A DNA stretch of 39,606 bases. Source: Myxococcales bacterium. GTDB taxonomy: Bacteria; Myxococcota_A; Polyangia; Polyangiales; Polyangiaceae. The stretch covers positions 1-39,606 of the forward strand of contig SXNL01000018.1 in NCBI GenBank assembly GCA_005777185.1, in the 5' to 3' direction. The position numbers and the translations under genes were made by a program. The notes below the pieces were generated by a model. It was not told the origin of the DNA. It saw only the letters and a program-made list of their open reading frames with translations, and searched no databases. This document shows, one piece after another, positions 1 to 6,632 of this stretch (position 1 is the first letter of the stretch; every line of letters starts with the position of its first letter).

Positions 1-118
1 GCAACGCTTGGTGGCTGTGCGAGCCCTCCTCTTGCGGATCACGGCGATGCTCACCGCGATGGTGCTGAAGCTCGGCTCGTCTTCGTCGGGCTCGGGCTCG
101 GGCTCGGGCTCGACGTGA
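1..118 (+). pseudogene. 3' end of a four-helix-bundle (IVP/S23-like) gene, cut by the window edge
   Basis: Reading from base 2 gives 38 residues that begin QRLVAVRALLLRITAML and end in a Gly-Ser run and a TGA at 116-118. The first 50 bases recur almost exactly at 2265-2314, where they form the last helix of a recognisable four-helix-bundle protein of the 23S rRNA intervening-sequence-protein family. This is therefore the tail of another copy. The coding frame runs into a GGCTCG repeat, so the C-terminal Gly-Ser tail is repeat-encoded. Whether the upstream part is intact cannot be seen here. Confidence 0.6.
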
Positions 119-136
119 GGAAAATGAGGGGATGCC
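81..136. repeat. (GGCTCG)n end repeat, inverted copy
   Basis: Four GGCTCG units are followed by GTGAGGAAAATGAGGGG. Read on the other strand this matches the repeats at 1897-1927 and 2608-2638 except for an 8-nt insertion between the ATTTT and CGAGCCC parts. With the bases just before it (48-80), it forms an inverted repeat of about 75 bp with 2605-2682. Confidence 0.7.
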
Positions 137-183
137 TCAGGCGCACGCCATCACCAGACGCGAAGCGGGCGGGGGAGCGCGAG

Positions 184-238
184 AGGGCTTCCGTCTCGCC
201 TGGAACGCCTTCCGTCTCGTCCAGGACCGCTTCCGTTC
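184..238. repeat. 21-nt array, left inverted arm
   Basis: Three imperfect units of the form GCTTCCGTCTCGYC follow one another at about 21-nt spacing. They are the reverse complement of the units at 344-425, so the two arrays face each other across about 105 bp and could extrude as a cruciform. No gene is supported between 119 and 440. Confidence 0.65.
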
Positions 239-343
239 CGCTCCGCGACCCCGTCCGTGACCCGATCCACCCCTTCCGGCGCGCCTCTGGCACGACCTGG
301 TCCGCACAACTCCGCGTAATCTCGTCGCACCGACCTCCTCCGC

Positions 344-425
344 GGCGAGACGGAAGCCCTCCCGGGCGAGACGGAAGCCCTTTCGGGCGAGACGGAAGCC
401 CTCCGCGGGGAGAGGGAAGCCTTCG
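344..425. repeat. 21-nt tandem array, right inverted arm
   Basis: GGCGAGACGGAAGCCCT occurs at 344, 365 and 386, giving an exact 21-nt period, with a fourth degenerate unit to about 425. Because 21 is a multiple of three, every frame stays open, which explains the spurious Arg/Ser-rich reading frames here. Confidence 0.8.
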
Positions 426-437
426 CGCGCCCCCGAT

Positions 438-640
438 CCCCCTCTCCTTCGAGCCCGAGCCCGGTTCTCACGCAACGCGACCGTCCGCCGGCCGACCGGA
501 CGGGATGGACGCCTTCGACCATGACCGCGTTGACGTCTACGCTCCCGCGGATCACGGCGATGCTCACCGCCATGGTGCCGAGGCTTGGGAACCTCTCGTC
601 GGGCTCGGACTCGGGCTCGACAGGACGAGAAGGAGGGGAT
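438..640 (+). pseudogene. Internally deleted four-helix-bundle element
   Basis: An ATG at 505 starts MDAFDHDRVDVY, which matches the opening MDGFEHERLDVY of the copy at 1989. Directly after it the sequence jumps to the gene's 3' end: the 24 nt at 547-570 are identical to 35-58. The whole middle, about three helices, is missing. A CCTTCGAGCCCGAGCCC stretch (about 446-462) lies upstream and its reverse-complement type, GGGCTCGGACTCGGGCTCG with GAGAAGGAGGGG, lies downstream at 601-638. The remnant is thus still bounded by inverted end repeats, like a non-autonomous derivative. Confidence 0.6.
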
Positions 641-874
641 GGCGCACGGTACGCGCACGCGTGCGCATACCGGCCCCCGGCGACGCCGGCGTCCGTGCCC
701 TGCGCACACTCGCCGACTCTTCTCGCGAGAAAGTCATCCGCTCCCGGAACCTTTCGCTCCACTTCCTGTCCGTGCGCGTGCATCGGTTCCCATGATGGGC
801 GCCGGGCGACCCAACCGTCACGAAGACAGGAGAGAGCCGGTCATTCTCGACATCGAGGGTGGCCCAACCGTCCC
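641..874. other. Intergenic, no gene recognised
   Basis: No coding frame with family resemblance was found. A short direct repeat, CCCAACCGTC, occurs near 810 and again near 862, just before the start of the next gene. A GGAGAGA motif near 829 is too far from the ATG at 875 to act as its ribosome binding site. Confidence 0.5.
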
Positions 875-1723
875 ATGAAGCGCATTGCCCAGAAGAACAA
901 GAAGCAGCACGAGAAGAAGGAGACCTGTTCCATCGTCCTCAAACCCGTCACCAGCGTTGCGGTCGCGCCGGTGAGATCCGAGGGGGTGTCCGTCGAGGCG
1001 CTGCTCGCCTCGGTGCCCCGGGCGTCGCGGTTCCTCACCGCGGTGCAGTTCTACCCCGGCCTCTTCGATCGCCTCGAGCCCGCGGGGCTCACGAGGGAGG
1101 AGCTGGCGGAGGGCTGGAGCCTCCTCCGCTTCGACGTCGAGCACCCGCCGTCGCCGCCGCGCGTGCAGGAGAAGGCGAGCGCGGCCGGGATCACCGGGTG
1201 CGAGGCGTTCCTCGAGCACGAGGTCGCCCTCGCGCGAGGGAAGCTGAGCCTCCGGTTCCCGGATCAGCTCGCCTTCCTGTTCGAGGGGATCGACGACGAC
1301 GCGCGCGGCGTGGAGGCGGTGATCACGGCCAGCCTCTTCGCCTCGCGCTGCCGCCAGCTCGGTCACGCGCCCGAGCGCGCGGCGGTGCGGGACCGCGACG
1401 AGGAGGCCGTGGTGGCCCTCCGGACGGTGGGCGTGACGCCGGAGAGGCTCGACGCCGTCGACGACCTCGCGGCGCTCGCGCGGCGGCTCGATCCGCAGCT
1501 CCCGCCGGTGTCGACCACGTGGGAGGAGCAGCGCCTCGCGGTGCTGCGCAAGCTCCACACGTGGATCACCGTCTGGAGCGAGCAGGCCCGGAGGGTGCTC
1601 GTGCGCAAGGATGATCTCCAGCGGCTCGGGATCCTGAAGCGCCACCACCGCAAGCCGAAGCCGGCGCTTGCGCCTCTCGCGAGGAGCGTGGAGGAGGAGG
1701 GTCCGGACAGCCGCGCGGCCTGA
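875..1723 (+). CDS. Conserved-looking protein of unknown function, 282 aa
   Basis: No family was recognised. The protein begins with a lysine-rich stretch (MKRIAQKNKKQ), is then mostly helical and rich in Leu, Ala, Arg and Glu, and ends with a basic segment (KRHHRKPKPA) and an acidic tail. It has no signal peptide, membrane segment or evident catalytic motif, so a cytoplasmic location is expected. The frame stays open upstream to 521, but that part runs through repeats and the deleted four-helix-bundle copy. The ATG at 875, where the lysine-rich start lies, is therefore preferred. No good Shine-Dalgarno is seen. A strong hairpin follows the stop, so the gene is probably monocistronic. Third-position GC bias supports coding. 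Confidence 0.7.
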   Translation: MKRIAQKNKKQHEKKETCSIVLKPVTSVAVAPVRSEGVSVEALLASVPRASRFLTAVQFYPGLFDRLEPAGLTREELAEGWSLLRFDVEHPPSPPRVQEKASAAGITGCEAFLEHEVALARGKLSLRFPDQLAFLFEGIDDDARGVEAVITASLFASRCRQLGHAPERAAVRDRDEEAVVALRTVGVTPERLDAVDDLAALARRLDPQLPPVSTTWEEQRLAVLRKLHTWITVWSEQARRVLVRKDDLQRLGILKRHHRKPKPALAPLARSVEEEGPDSRAA

Positions 1724-1743
1724 TCGCCGCCCCGGCTCGGTCG

Positions 1744-1775
1744 AGCGCGCGCCCCTCGCGAGGGGGGCGCGCGCT
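1744..1775 (+). terminator. Strong GC-rich hairpin after the unknown gene
   Basis: AGCGCGCGCCCC (1744-1755) pairs perfectly with GGGGCGCGCGCT (1764-1775) around an 8-nt loop. GTCGTTT follows. The 12-bp stem begins 21 nt after the stop at 1723. The T-run is weak, as is common at this GC content. Confidence 0.6.
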
Positions 1776-1860
1776 GTCGTTTCGGCGCCGAGCGTCCCCT
1801 CGACGTCAACGGAGCTACAGGGAGAGCGGCGAATTTGCCGCCACTGGCCGCGGCTCCTTT

Positions 1861-1876
1861 CCGCGCAGACCTCACC
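1861..1876. repeat. Outer inverted repeat, left arm
   Basis: CCGCGCAGACCTCACC is the reverse complement of the GGTGAGGTCTGCGCGG core at 2683-2698 and, for its first 15 positions, at 2746-2760. These arms bracket the segment that holds the four-helix-bundle and DUF559 fragments. Confidence 0.65.
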
Positions 1877-1896
1877 CCCCTTTCCCCCGTCCCCCT

Positions 1897-1952
1897 GAGG
1901 AATCCCCTCATTTTCGAGCCCGAGCCCAAGCCCGAGCCCGAGCCCGATTCCT
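1897..1952. repeat. (GAGCCC)n end repeat, direct copy upstream of the four-helix-bundle gene
   Basis: The 31 bases 1897-1927 are identical to 2608-2638 in the same orientation. The repeat consists of GAGGAATCCCCTCATTTT followed by CGAGCCC units. It ends about 37 nt before the ATG of the four-helix-bundle copy at 1989. Confidence 0.8.
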
Positions 1953-1988
1953 CCGCAACGAACCCGCGGTTCGTGCCGACCGTCGGGC

Positions 1989-2368
1989 ATGGACGGGTTC
2001 GAACATGAGCGACTCGACGTCTACCGTGCGCGCATCGAGCGGGTGGCGGGGGCGGACCAGCTCGCGGACCGCTTTCCGAGGGGCCGCGCCTACCTCAGCG
2101 ATCAACTTCGGCGAGCTGTCGCCTCGATCCCCCTCAACATCGCGGAAGCGCCGGGGAGTTCGCTCCGGCGGACAAGGCGCGCTTCTACCGCATGGCGCGC
2201 CGCTCGGCGACCGAGACCGCAGCCGTCCTTGACGTTCTGGCCGTGCTCGGGCTCGCCGATGCGCAACGCTTGGTGGCTGTGCGAGCCCTCCTCTTGCGGA
2301 TCACGGCGATGCTCGCGCCGAGGTGTTCGCCTGGCGGCTCCTGCGCGACCGCAAGATGCTCGGCCTGA
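1989..2368 (+). pseudogene. Four-helix-bundle protein (23S rRNA intervening-sequence-protein family), frameshifted
   Basis: The first half reads MDGFEHERLDVYRA and then LSDQLRRAVASIPLNIAEA, the hallmark of the small four-helix-bundle family first found in 23S rRNA intervening sequences (IVP/S23, related to the Avd fold). After the NIAE motif the frame breaks near 2148. Restoring one G gives NIAEGAGEF and then DKARFYRMARRSATETAAVL, which continues the family consensus to the last helix at about 2313. The restored frame ends at a TGA (2366-2368) inside the DUF559 fragment, so the natural C-terminus is also lost. This is either a decayed copy or a single-base sequencing error plus a fusion. Family members are small basic proteins of about 120 aa with no firmly known function. 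Confidence 0.75.
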
Positions 2369-2790
2369 AGTTCCGCCGGCAGCAAGTGCTCTGCGGCTAC
2401 GTGGTGGACTTCCACTGCGCCGCGCTCAGGCTCGCCGTCGAGATCGACGGCGCCGTCCACGACGACGCGGAGTGGGCCGAACGGGATGCGAGGCGCACGA
2501 CGATCCTCGCGCGCCGTGGCGTCCGCGTGGTTCGCCTCGAAAACGCACGACTGAACCGGGAGACCCTGCGAGAGGCGATTCTCCCGTTCACATGCCCCCT
2601 CTCCCCCGAGGAATCCCCTCATTTTCGAGCCCGAGCCCGAGCCCGACGGAGACGAGCCGAGCTTCAGCACCATCGCGGTGAGGGTGAGGTCTGCGCGGAG
2701 CACGCGCGCCCCTCCATCTCCCTTGAGGGAGAGGGAGGCCGGGAGGGTGAGGTCTGCGCGGTGCTCCCGGAACCCTTCGTCTCCCCCTGA
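2323..2790 (+). pseudogene. DUF559 (endonuclease-fold) fragment, N-terminally truncated
   Basis: Residues 1-88 read FAWRLLRDRKMLGLKFRRQ, then GYVVDFHCAALRLAVEIDGA and RRGVRVVRLENARLNRETL. This is the core of DUF559, a restriction-endonuclease-like (Vsr/PD-(D/E)XK) fold with its VDF and VEIDG strands. The usual start, with the LRRxMTDAE helix, is missing. Instead, the 3' end of the four-helix-bundle gene is joined directly upstream near 2314. After about residue 92 the sequence runs into the GAGCCC repeats, so the last 60 residues are repeat-encoded (RARARARRRR). Start (GTG 2323) and function are doubtful. It is probably a relic. Confidence 0.6.
2605..2682. repeat. (GAGCCC)n repeat plus inverted four-helix-bundle tail
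   Basis: The first 31 bases from 2608 are a direct copy of 1897-1927. The following GACGAGCCGAGCTTCAGC and CACCATCGCGGTGAG are the reverse complement of 48-80, the coding end of the copy at the window start. One block thus pairs both as a direct and as an inverted repeat. Confidence 0.75.
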
Positions 2791-2819
2791 GCGCGCGTAG
2801 CGCGCGATTTGGGGGAGAC
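2745..2819. repeat. Repeated GGGTGAGGTCTGCGCG and adjoining hairpin
   Basis: GGGTGAGGTCTGCGCG at 2745-2760 repeats 2682-2697. At 2779-2819, GTCTCCCCCTGAGCGCGCG faces CGCGCGATTTGGGGGAGAC across TAG, giving an 18-19 bp imperfect stem. It resembles REP/MITE-type palindromes and sits at the edge of the mosaic, before ordinary genes resume at 2894. Confidence 0.6.
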
Positions 2820-2893
2820 CGACGCGCGCAGCGCGGCGAGGGGGGGCACCCCTTCTTTCTCGCTGGATCGCGCCTAACCGAACGGCTTTGGTT

Positions 2894-4327
2894 CTAGGGG
2901 GAGGCGGCCCACCGCCAGAGGGAGCCGTCGCGCTGGCTCCCCACGTACAGGTCTCCGTCGAGGACGCCGAGCGGAGCGGCGCAGAAGATGTCGTCGAAGG
3001 CGAAGGGCGACTTCTTGTCGGTCACGCGTCCGATCACCCGGGGGCCGCCGGCCTCGAGGGCGACGAGGCCGCGCTCGGCCTGGACGACGAGGGCGCCCCG
3101 GAAACGCTTGATGTCGGTCGGTCGGCCGACCTCCGCGGGCAGGTCGATCACCTCCCAGGTGTCGCCATCGGAGGTCACCCGCACCTTGACGCCGTCGGTC
3201 GAGCCGGCGATCCAGTAGAGGCGCCCACCGTCGGCGAACCACCGCAGCGTGAAGGCGGCGCCGCCCGGCGTCACGCGGACCGGGTGGCCGTCGCCGGGGG
3301 TGATCGCGGGCGCGTTCGCTGAAGGTGCATAGTACACATAATCCCACGGGCTGCGGCCGTCGTAGTCCTGGATGCCCGCGTAGAGGCGATCCCTGAAGCG
3401 GACCAGGAACGTGAGGCGCCACACCCCGCCGGGATAGGGCTCCGGAAAGCCGACCTCGTAGGTCCAGCGCGTGAGGTCCGCGTTCGCGACGTGCAGCGCC
3501 CCCGGAGAGGGGCCGGACCACGCGCGCGCCTTCGGAGGGACCGAGCCGGTCGACGTGTAGATCCTTCCACGGAACGCGACCACGTCGATCACGTGGTAGG
3601 CGCGCGGTACGACGCCCGCGCCGGCGCCGCCGTCACCGTCCGGTGCGCGCGGCACCCGGAAGTGCGGCGCCCTCGCCGGGGCGAACGCGCCGGAAGCGTC
3701 CGAGACGAAGACGTAGCCCTCCGTCCCCTGCTCGACGACGCCGAGGCCGTTGTACGGGGGATCGGCGTCGGGGACGAAGAGCCGCCCGCCGATGCGCCGC
3801 ACCCGGATGAACCCCTGCCCCGCGCCGCCTCCCTTCGAGGGCTCCCCGAAGCGGTTCCAGTCGAACGCGACCGCGAAGGGCCTCCGCTCCGCGGGCGGCT
3901 TCGACGGATCGTCCGCCGCGGGTCGGAAGGTCGTCAAGGTCGCGCCGTCGATCCCGAGCGGCTGGTTCGCGTGCGCGAGGACGATCCGGTCGCCGAGCGG
4001 GGCGATGTCGCAGATGCGCTGCCACGAGAGCGGAGGCTTGCCGATCCGGACGGGCGTGTAGCTCGGCGCGAGCGGCGGGGCGCCCGGATCGTAGCCGTCG
4101 TCGTTGCCGTCCGGATCGATCTGCGCGCGCCCGGCGCTGGCCTCGCCCGGGCCGGCGTCCGCGATGGGAGCCGCGGCATGATCCGCCATCGCGTCGGGGT
4201 GCCCCTCGACGGCGGGCGCCTCGACGGGGCCGTCCACGCGCACGGGCGCTCGAGGCCTGGAGCAGGACGCCAGCGTGACGACCGCGGCGACCACGGGAAC
4301 CAGCACCACGAGGCCGCGTCGCGTCAT
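2894..4327 (-). CDS. Lipoprotein of unknown function, probably a beta-propeller, 477 aa
   Basis: The N-terminus is MTRRG, a hydrophobic stretch and LASC, a clear lipobox with Cys22. A Pro/Ala-rich linker follows, then about 390 residues rich in short beta motifs, with repeating strands such as GRLFVPDAD, GRIYTSTGS, DRLYAGIQD, GRLYWIAGS and GDLYVGSQR spaced as in propeller blades. No enzyme motif was seen. It is the last gene of the minus-strand cluster that starts at 6469, 40 nt after the cysteine-rich lipoprotein at 4368-5096. It therefore probably acts at the outer membrane with that group. A GTG at 4345 in the same frame is an alternative start, but the ATG at 4327 gives a normal signal peptide. 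Confidence 0.7.
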   Translation of the reverse strand: MTRRGLVVLVPVVAAVVTLASCSRPRAPVRVDGPVEAPAVEGHPDAMADHAAAPIADAGPGEASAGRAQIDPDGNDDGYDPGAPPLAPSYTPVRIGKPPLSWQRICDIAPLGDRIVLAHANQPLGIDGATLTTFRPAADDPSKPPAERRPFAVAFDWNRFGEPSKGGGAGQGFIRVRRIGGRLFVPDADPPYNGLGVVEQGTEGYVFVSDASGAFAPARAPHFRVPRAPDGDGGAGAGVVPRAYHVIDVVAFRGRIYTSTGSVPPKARAWSGPSPGALHVANADLTRWTYEVGFPEPYPGGVWRLTFLVRFRDRLYAGIQDYDGRSPWDYVYYAPSANAPAITPGDGHPVRVTPGGAAFTLRWFADGGRLYWIAGSTDGVKVRVTSDGDTWEVIDLPAEVGRPTDIKRFRGALVVQAERGLVALEAGGPRVIGRVTDKKSPFAFDDIFCAAPLGVLDGDLYVGSQRDGSLWRWAASP

Positions 4328-4367
4328 GGCTCCGCGTCGCGCCACGGCTGGCGAGCGTGACAGCCGA

Positions 4368-5096
4368 TCAGGTGAGGCAGACGTGGAAACCGATCAGGCT
4401 GCCGCTCGGCTTGCATGTGAGTCCGAGGGGCGCGCACTCGTCCACGGCTGCCCCCGGATCGCAGAAGTGATACGCCGTCCCGAGCACGCTGCTCTTGCAG
4501 GTGGCGTCCGCGGTGCACCCGACCGACCTGTACGTCCCGGCGCTCGTGTAGATGCCGCAGCAGACGTCCAGCGCGGGGATGGTGCAGTCCGCGCCGCTCG
4601 CGCAGCCGATCGTCACGCCGCCCACGCAGCCGAACGGACCGGTGCACGCGAGCTTCGCGGGCGGTGCCCCGCCCGGATAATTGGCGCAGCAGGTGCCGTT
4701 CGGTGGCGCGCAGACGAGCGCGGTACCGCACTTCTGGCCCCGCACGCCCGAGTCGACGAGGCCTGCGTCGATCGTGCCGCTCGACGACGCGCCGCTGTCG
4801 CCCGAGGTGCCGCTGGTGCCCGAGGTGCCCGAGGTGCCGGAGGTGCCGCTGGTGCCCGAGGTGCCGGAGGTGCCGCTGGTGCCCGAGGTGCCGGAGGTGC
4901 CGCTGGTGCCCGAGGTGCCGCTGGTGCCCGAGGTGCCGCTGGTGCCGGAGGTGCCGCTGGTGCCTGAGGTGCCGCTGGTGCCCGAGGTGCCGCTCGACGC
5001 GCCGGGGTCGACCGAGAACAGATCTCCCGAGGTCGCGCCTCCGCAGGCGACAGCGACCGAGAGCGTCGTGAGGGTCGCGAACGTCACCTTCTTCAT
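4368..5096 (-). CDS. Ser-Gly-Thr repeat, Cys-rich lipoprotein, paralog 3 of 3
   Basis: The 242-residue product has a signal peptide ending in VAVACGG (lipobox), the shared motif [10 protein letters not shown], then about 20 Ser-Gly-Thr triplets. The C-terminal domain carries many cysteines, including TCCAN, DVCCG and HFCDP, probably disulfide-bonded in the periplasm or at the cell surface. The arrangement (lipid anchor, flexible repeat stalk, cysteine-knotted head) resembles a surface-displayed module. It begins 16 nt after its neighbour at 5113 stops, with no Shine-Dalgarno, so coupling is likely. No known function; the C-terminal domain is the same type as in the two genes before it, with lower similarity. 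Confidence 0.8.
   Translation of the reverse strand: MKKVTFATLTTLSVAVACGGATSGDLFSVDPGASSGTSGTSGTSGTSGTSGTSGTSGTSGTSGTSGTSGTSGTSGTSGTSGTSGTSGTSGTSGTSGTSGDSGASSSGTIDAGLVDSGVRGQKCGTALVCAPPNGTCCANYPGGAPPAKLACTGPFGCVGGVTIGCASGADCTIPALDVCCGIYTSAGTYRSVGCTADATCKSSVLGTAYHFCDPGAAVDECAPLGLTCKPSGSLIGFHVCLT
4805..4998. repeat. 9-nt minisatellite in the lipoprotein gene
   Basis: Units of the form GGTGCC(G/C)(G/C)N repeat at 9-nt steps. On the minus strand they encode Ser-Gly-Thr triplets. Because the unit is three codons, unit gain or loss changes stalk length without a frameshift. The units are imperfect, mixing GAG and CTG variants. Confidence 0.85.
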
Positions 5097-5112
5097 CGCG
5101 TGGGCCCTCGCG

Positions 5113-5742
5113 TCACTTGCAGATGTTGTAGCCGGGCAGGCTGGTGTTGCTCATCTGACAGCTGCCGCCGTTCGGACAGACCGGGGGCGTCCCGCCGGGG
5201 CTGCAGATGACGATGGTTCCGCTCGAGTTGCACATGCTCGTCTTGACGCAGCTCGTCTTGACGATCCGCAGCCCGGTCGTCCCGCCGAGCTGCCCGCAGC
5301 ATACCTCCCCGGCGCGGCAGTCGGCCGCGTCGTCGCACACGATCGCGAGGCCCGTCGTGCACGCCGCGAGCGTCGTGCACGCGAACGTCGCCGGCTCGCC
5401 GGAGCGGCAGCAGATGTCGCCGCCCGTGCAGGTCGCGGTCGGGGTCGGGAGCGGTCCACACTGGACGGTCGGAACGACGACTCCGCCCGAGTCCTTCCCG
5501 CCTCCCCCGTCGACGGTGCCGCTCGTACCCGAGGTGCCGCTCGTACCGGAGGTGCCGCTCGTACCGGAGGTGCCGCTCGTGCCGGAGGTGCCGCTCGTGC
5601 CGGACGTGCCGCTCGTGCCAGACGTGCCGCTCGTGCCAGACGTGCCAGGATCGGTCGTGAAGAGCTCACCGGAGCTCGTGCCGCTGCAGGCCGCGGCCAC
5701 GGAGACCAAGGTCACGAGGGAGACGAAGATCAGCTTGCGCAT
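5113..5742 (-). CDS. Ser-Gly-Thr repeat, Cys-rich lipoprotein, paralog 2 of 3
   Basis: The 209-residue product starts [20 protein letters not shown], a short signal peptide with lipobox Ala-Ala-Ala-Cys. It has the same [11 protein letters not shown] motif after the anchor as its neighbours, about 14 Ser-Gly-Thr triplets, and a Cys-rich domain with [21 protein letters not shown] and VCCGQ. It ends in LPGYNICK, like GYNLC in paralog 1 and GFHVC in paralog 3. The ATG lies 4 nt after the TGA of the gene at 5747, so the two are transcribed together and probably translationally coupled. The product is predicted to be anchored in the outer membrane with the head exposed. Function unknown. Confidence 0.8.
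   Translation of the reverse strand: MRKLIFVSLVTLVSVAAACSGTSSGELFTTDPGTSGTSGTSGTSGTSGTSGTSGTSGTSGTSGTSGTSGTSGTSGTVDGGGGKDSGGVVVPTVQCGPLPTPTATCTGGDICCRSGEPATFACTTLAACTTGLAIVCDDAADCRAGEVCCGQLGGTTGLRIVKTSCVKTSMCNSSGTIVICSPGGTPPVCPNGGSCQMSNTSLPGYNICK
5515..5648. repeat. 9-nt minisatellite in paralog 2
   Basis: Units GAGGTGCCGCTCGTACC and GACGTGCCGCTCGTGCC, each two 9-nt steps, encode Ser-Gly-Thr on the minus strand. The unit spelling differs from the arrays in the two neighbouring genes, so each array expanded on its own. Confidence 0.85.
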
Positions 5743-5746
5743 GGGG

Positions 5747-6469
5747 TCACGGCTGGAAGCAGAGGTTGTACCCGGGGAGCGTACCCTGGCTTCGTCGGCA
5801 GACGCGTCCGGTTCCCGCGGGGCAAACCGGGCCGGGACCCGTGGGGTCGCACAGGATGATCGCGGTGTTGGTGTTCGAGCAGTTCGCGAGGGTGTCGCAC
5901 GCGGCCTTCGAGACGCGCGAGTTGCCGCCCGCGAACGTCAGTGTGCCGCAGCACACCTGCCCCGGCGCGCAGTCGCCCGCCTCGTCGCAAGCAATGGGGA
6001 TCGGGTTCGTGCCCGCGCAGGCGGGCGCGTCCGCGACGCACGCGAAGGATGGCGAGTCCGCGGCGCCGGTCCTGCAGCAGATCGGACCGCCGGAGCATGC
6101 CATCGGGACGGGGGTCGTCGCCGGAGGAATGGGCAGCACCCCGCACTGGATCGCGGGCCCGGTCGTTGGCGCGTCCGTGCCCGAGTCGAGCGTGCCGCTG
6201 GTGCCGGAGGTGCCGGAGGTGCCGGAGGTGCCGGAGGTGCCGGAGGTGCCGGAGGTGCCGGAGGTGCCGGAGGTGCCGGAGGTGCCGGAGGTGCCGGAGG
6301 TGCCGGAGGTGCCGGAGGTGCCGCTGGTGCCGGAGGTGCCGCTGGTGCCGGACGCTCCCGACGATCCTCCCGGCGCGTCGAACAGATCACCCGACGAGGT
6401 GCCCCCACACGCCCACATCACGACCAAGCAGCCGCCGACCGTACAGACGCTCGCAAGGATCCGCTTCAA
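5747..6469 (-). CDS. Ser-Gly-Thr repeat, Cys-rich lipoprotein, paralog 1 of 3
   Basis: The start is a TTG at 6469. A strong ribosome binding site, GGTGGAGG, lies 7 nt upstream and no in-frame ATG offers a signal peptide, so TTG is preferred. The 240-residue product has a hydrophobic leader ending in VMWAC (lipobox), the motif [11 protein letters not shown], about 16 uninterrupted Ser-Gly-Thr triplets, and the Cys-rich head ([33 protein letters not shown]). It is the first gene of the minus-strand operon that continues through 5742, 5096 and 4327. Its repeat is the most uniform of the three, implying recent expansion. Function unknown. Confidence 0.8.
   Translation of the reverse strand: MKRILASVCTVGGCLVVMWACGGTSSGDLFDAPGGSSGASGTSGTSGTSGTSGTSGTSGTSGTSGTSGTSGTSGTSGTSGTSGTSGTSGTSGTLDSGTDAPTTGPAIQCGVLPIPPATTPVPMACSGGPICCRTGAADSPSFACVADAPACAGTNPIPIACDEAGDCAPGQVCCGTLTFAGGNSRVSKAACDTLANCSNTNTAIILCDPTGPGPVCPAGTGRVCRRSQGTLPGYNLCFQP
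6192..6354. repeat. 9-nt minisatellite in paralog 1, nearly perfect
   Basis: GGAGGTGCC is repeated with almost no variation from about 6199 to 6320, followed by two GGTGCCGCT variants. Perfect arrays are the most prone to slippage. On the plus strand the same bases give an open Val-Pro-Glu frame, which is only a shadow. Confidence 0.9.
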
Positions 6470-6491
6470 GGGTACGCCTCCACCCCGTACA

Positions 6492-6519
6492 GGCTTACCG
6501 CAAAACGGCCACTGGTCAC
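6492..6519 (-). promoter_or_regulatory. Possible promoter of the lipoprotein operon
   Basis: On the minus strand GTGACC (6519-6514) and TAAGCC (6497-6492) are 16 nt apart, upstream of the GGTGGAGG ribosome site and the TTG at 6469. Both boxes are only partial matches to the sigma-70 consensus. Confidence 0.25.
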
Positions 6520-6632
6520 GCCCTAAAGCGCACCTGACGAACAGATCATCCCCCCCCGCGGGCCTTTCCGCACGGTGTAGACGGGCCGCCGGCGGAAGCC
6601 CCCGAGTTTCTGTGGTAAGGAGGCCGGCCCCC

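Noticed and set aside
521..874. N-terminal extension of the gene at 875
   Set aside because: The extension encodes repeat-derived sequence, overlaps a decayed gene in another frame, and the lysine-rich start at 875 has a more natural N-terminus.
6192..6354. Possible CRISPR-like array
   Set aside because: The unit is 9 nt with no spacers and lies inside a coding gene.
4681..6540. Plus-strand Val-Pro-Glu repeat proteins over the three stalk lipoproteins
   Set aside because: The 9-nt repeat keeps all frames open. Only the minus strand gives signal peptides, lipoboxes and cysteine-rich domains shared between three genes.
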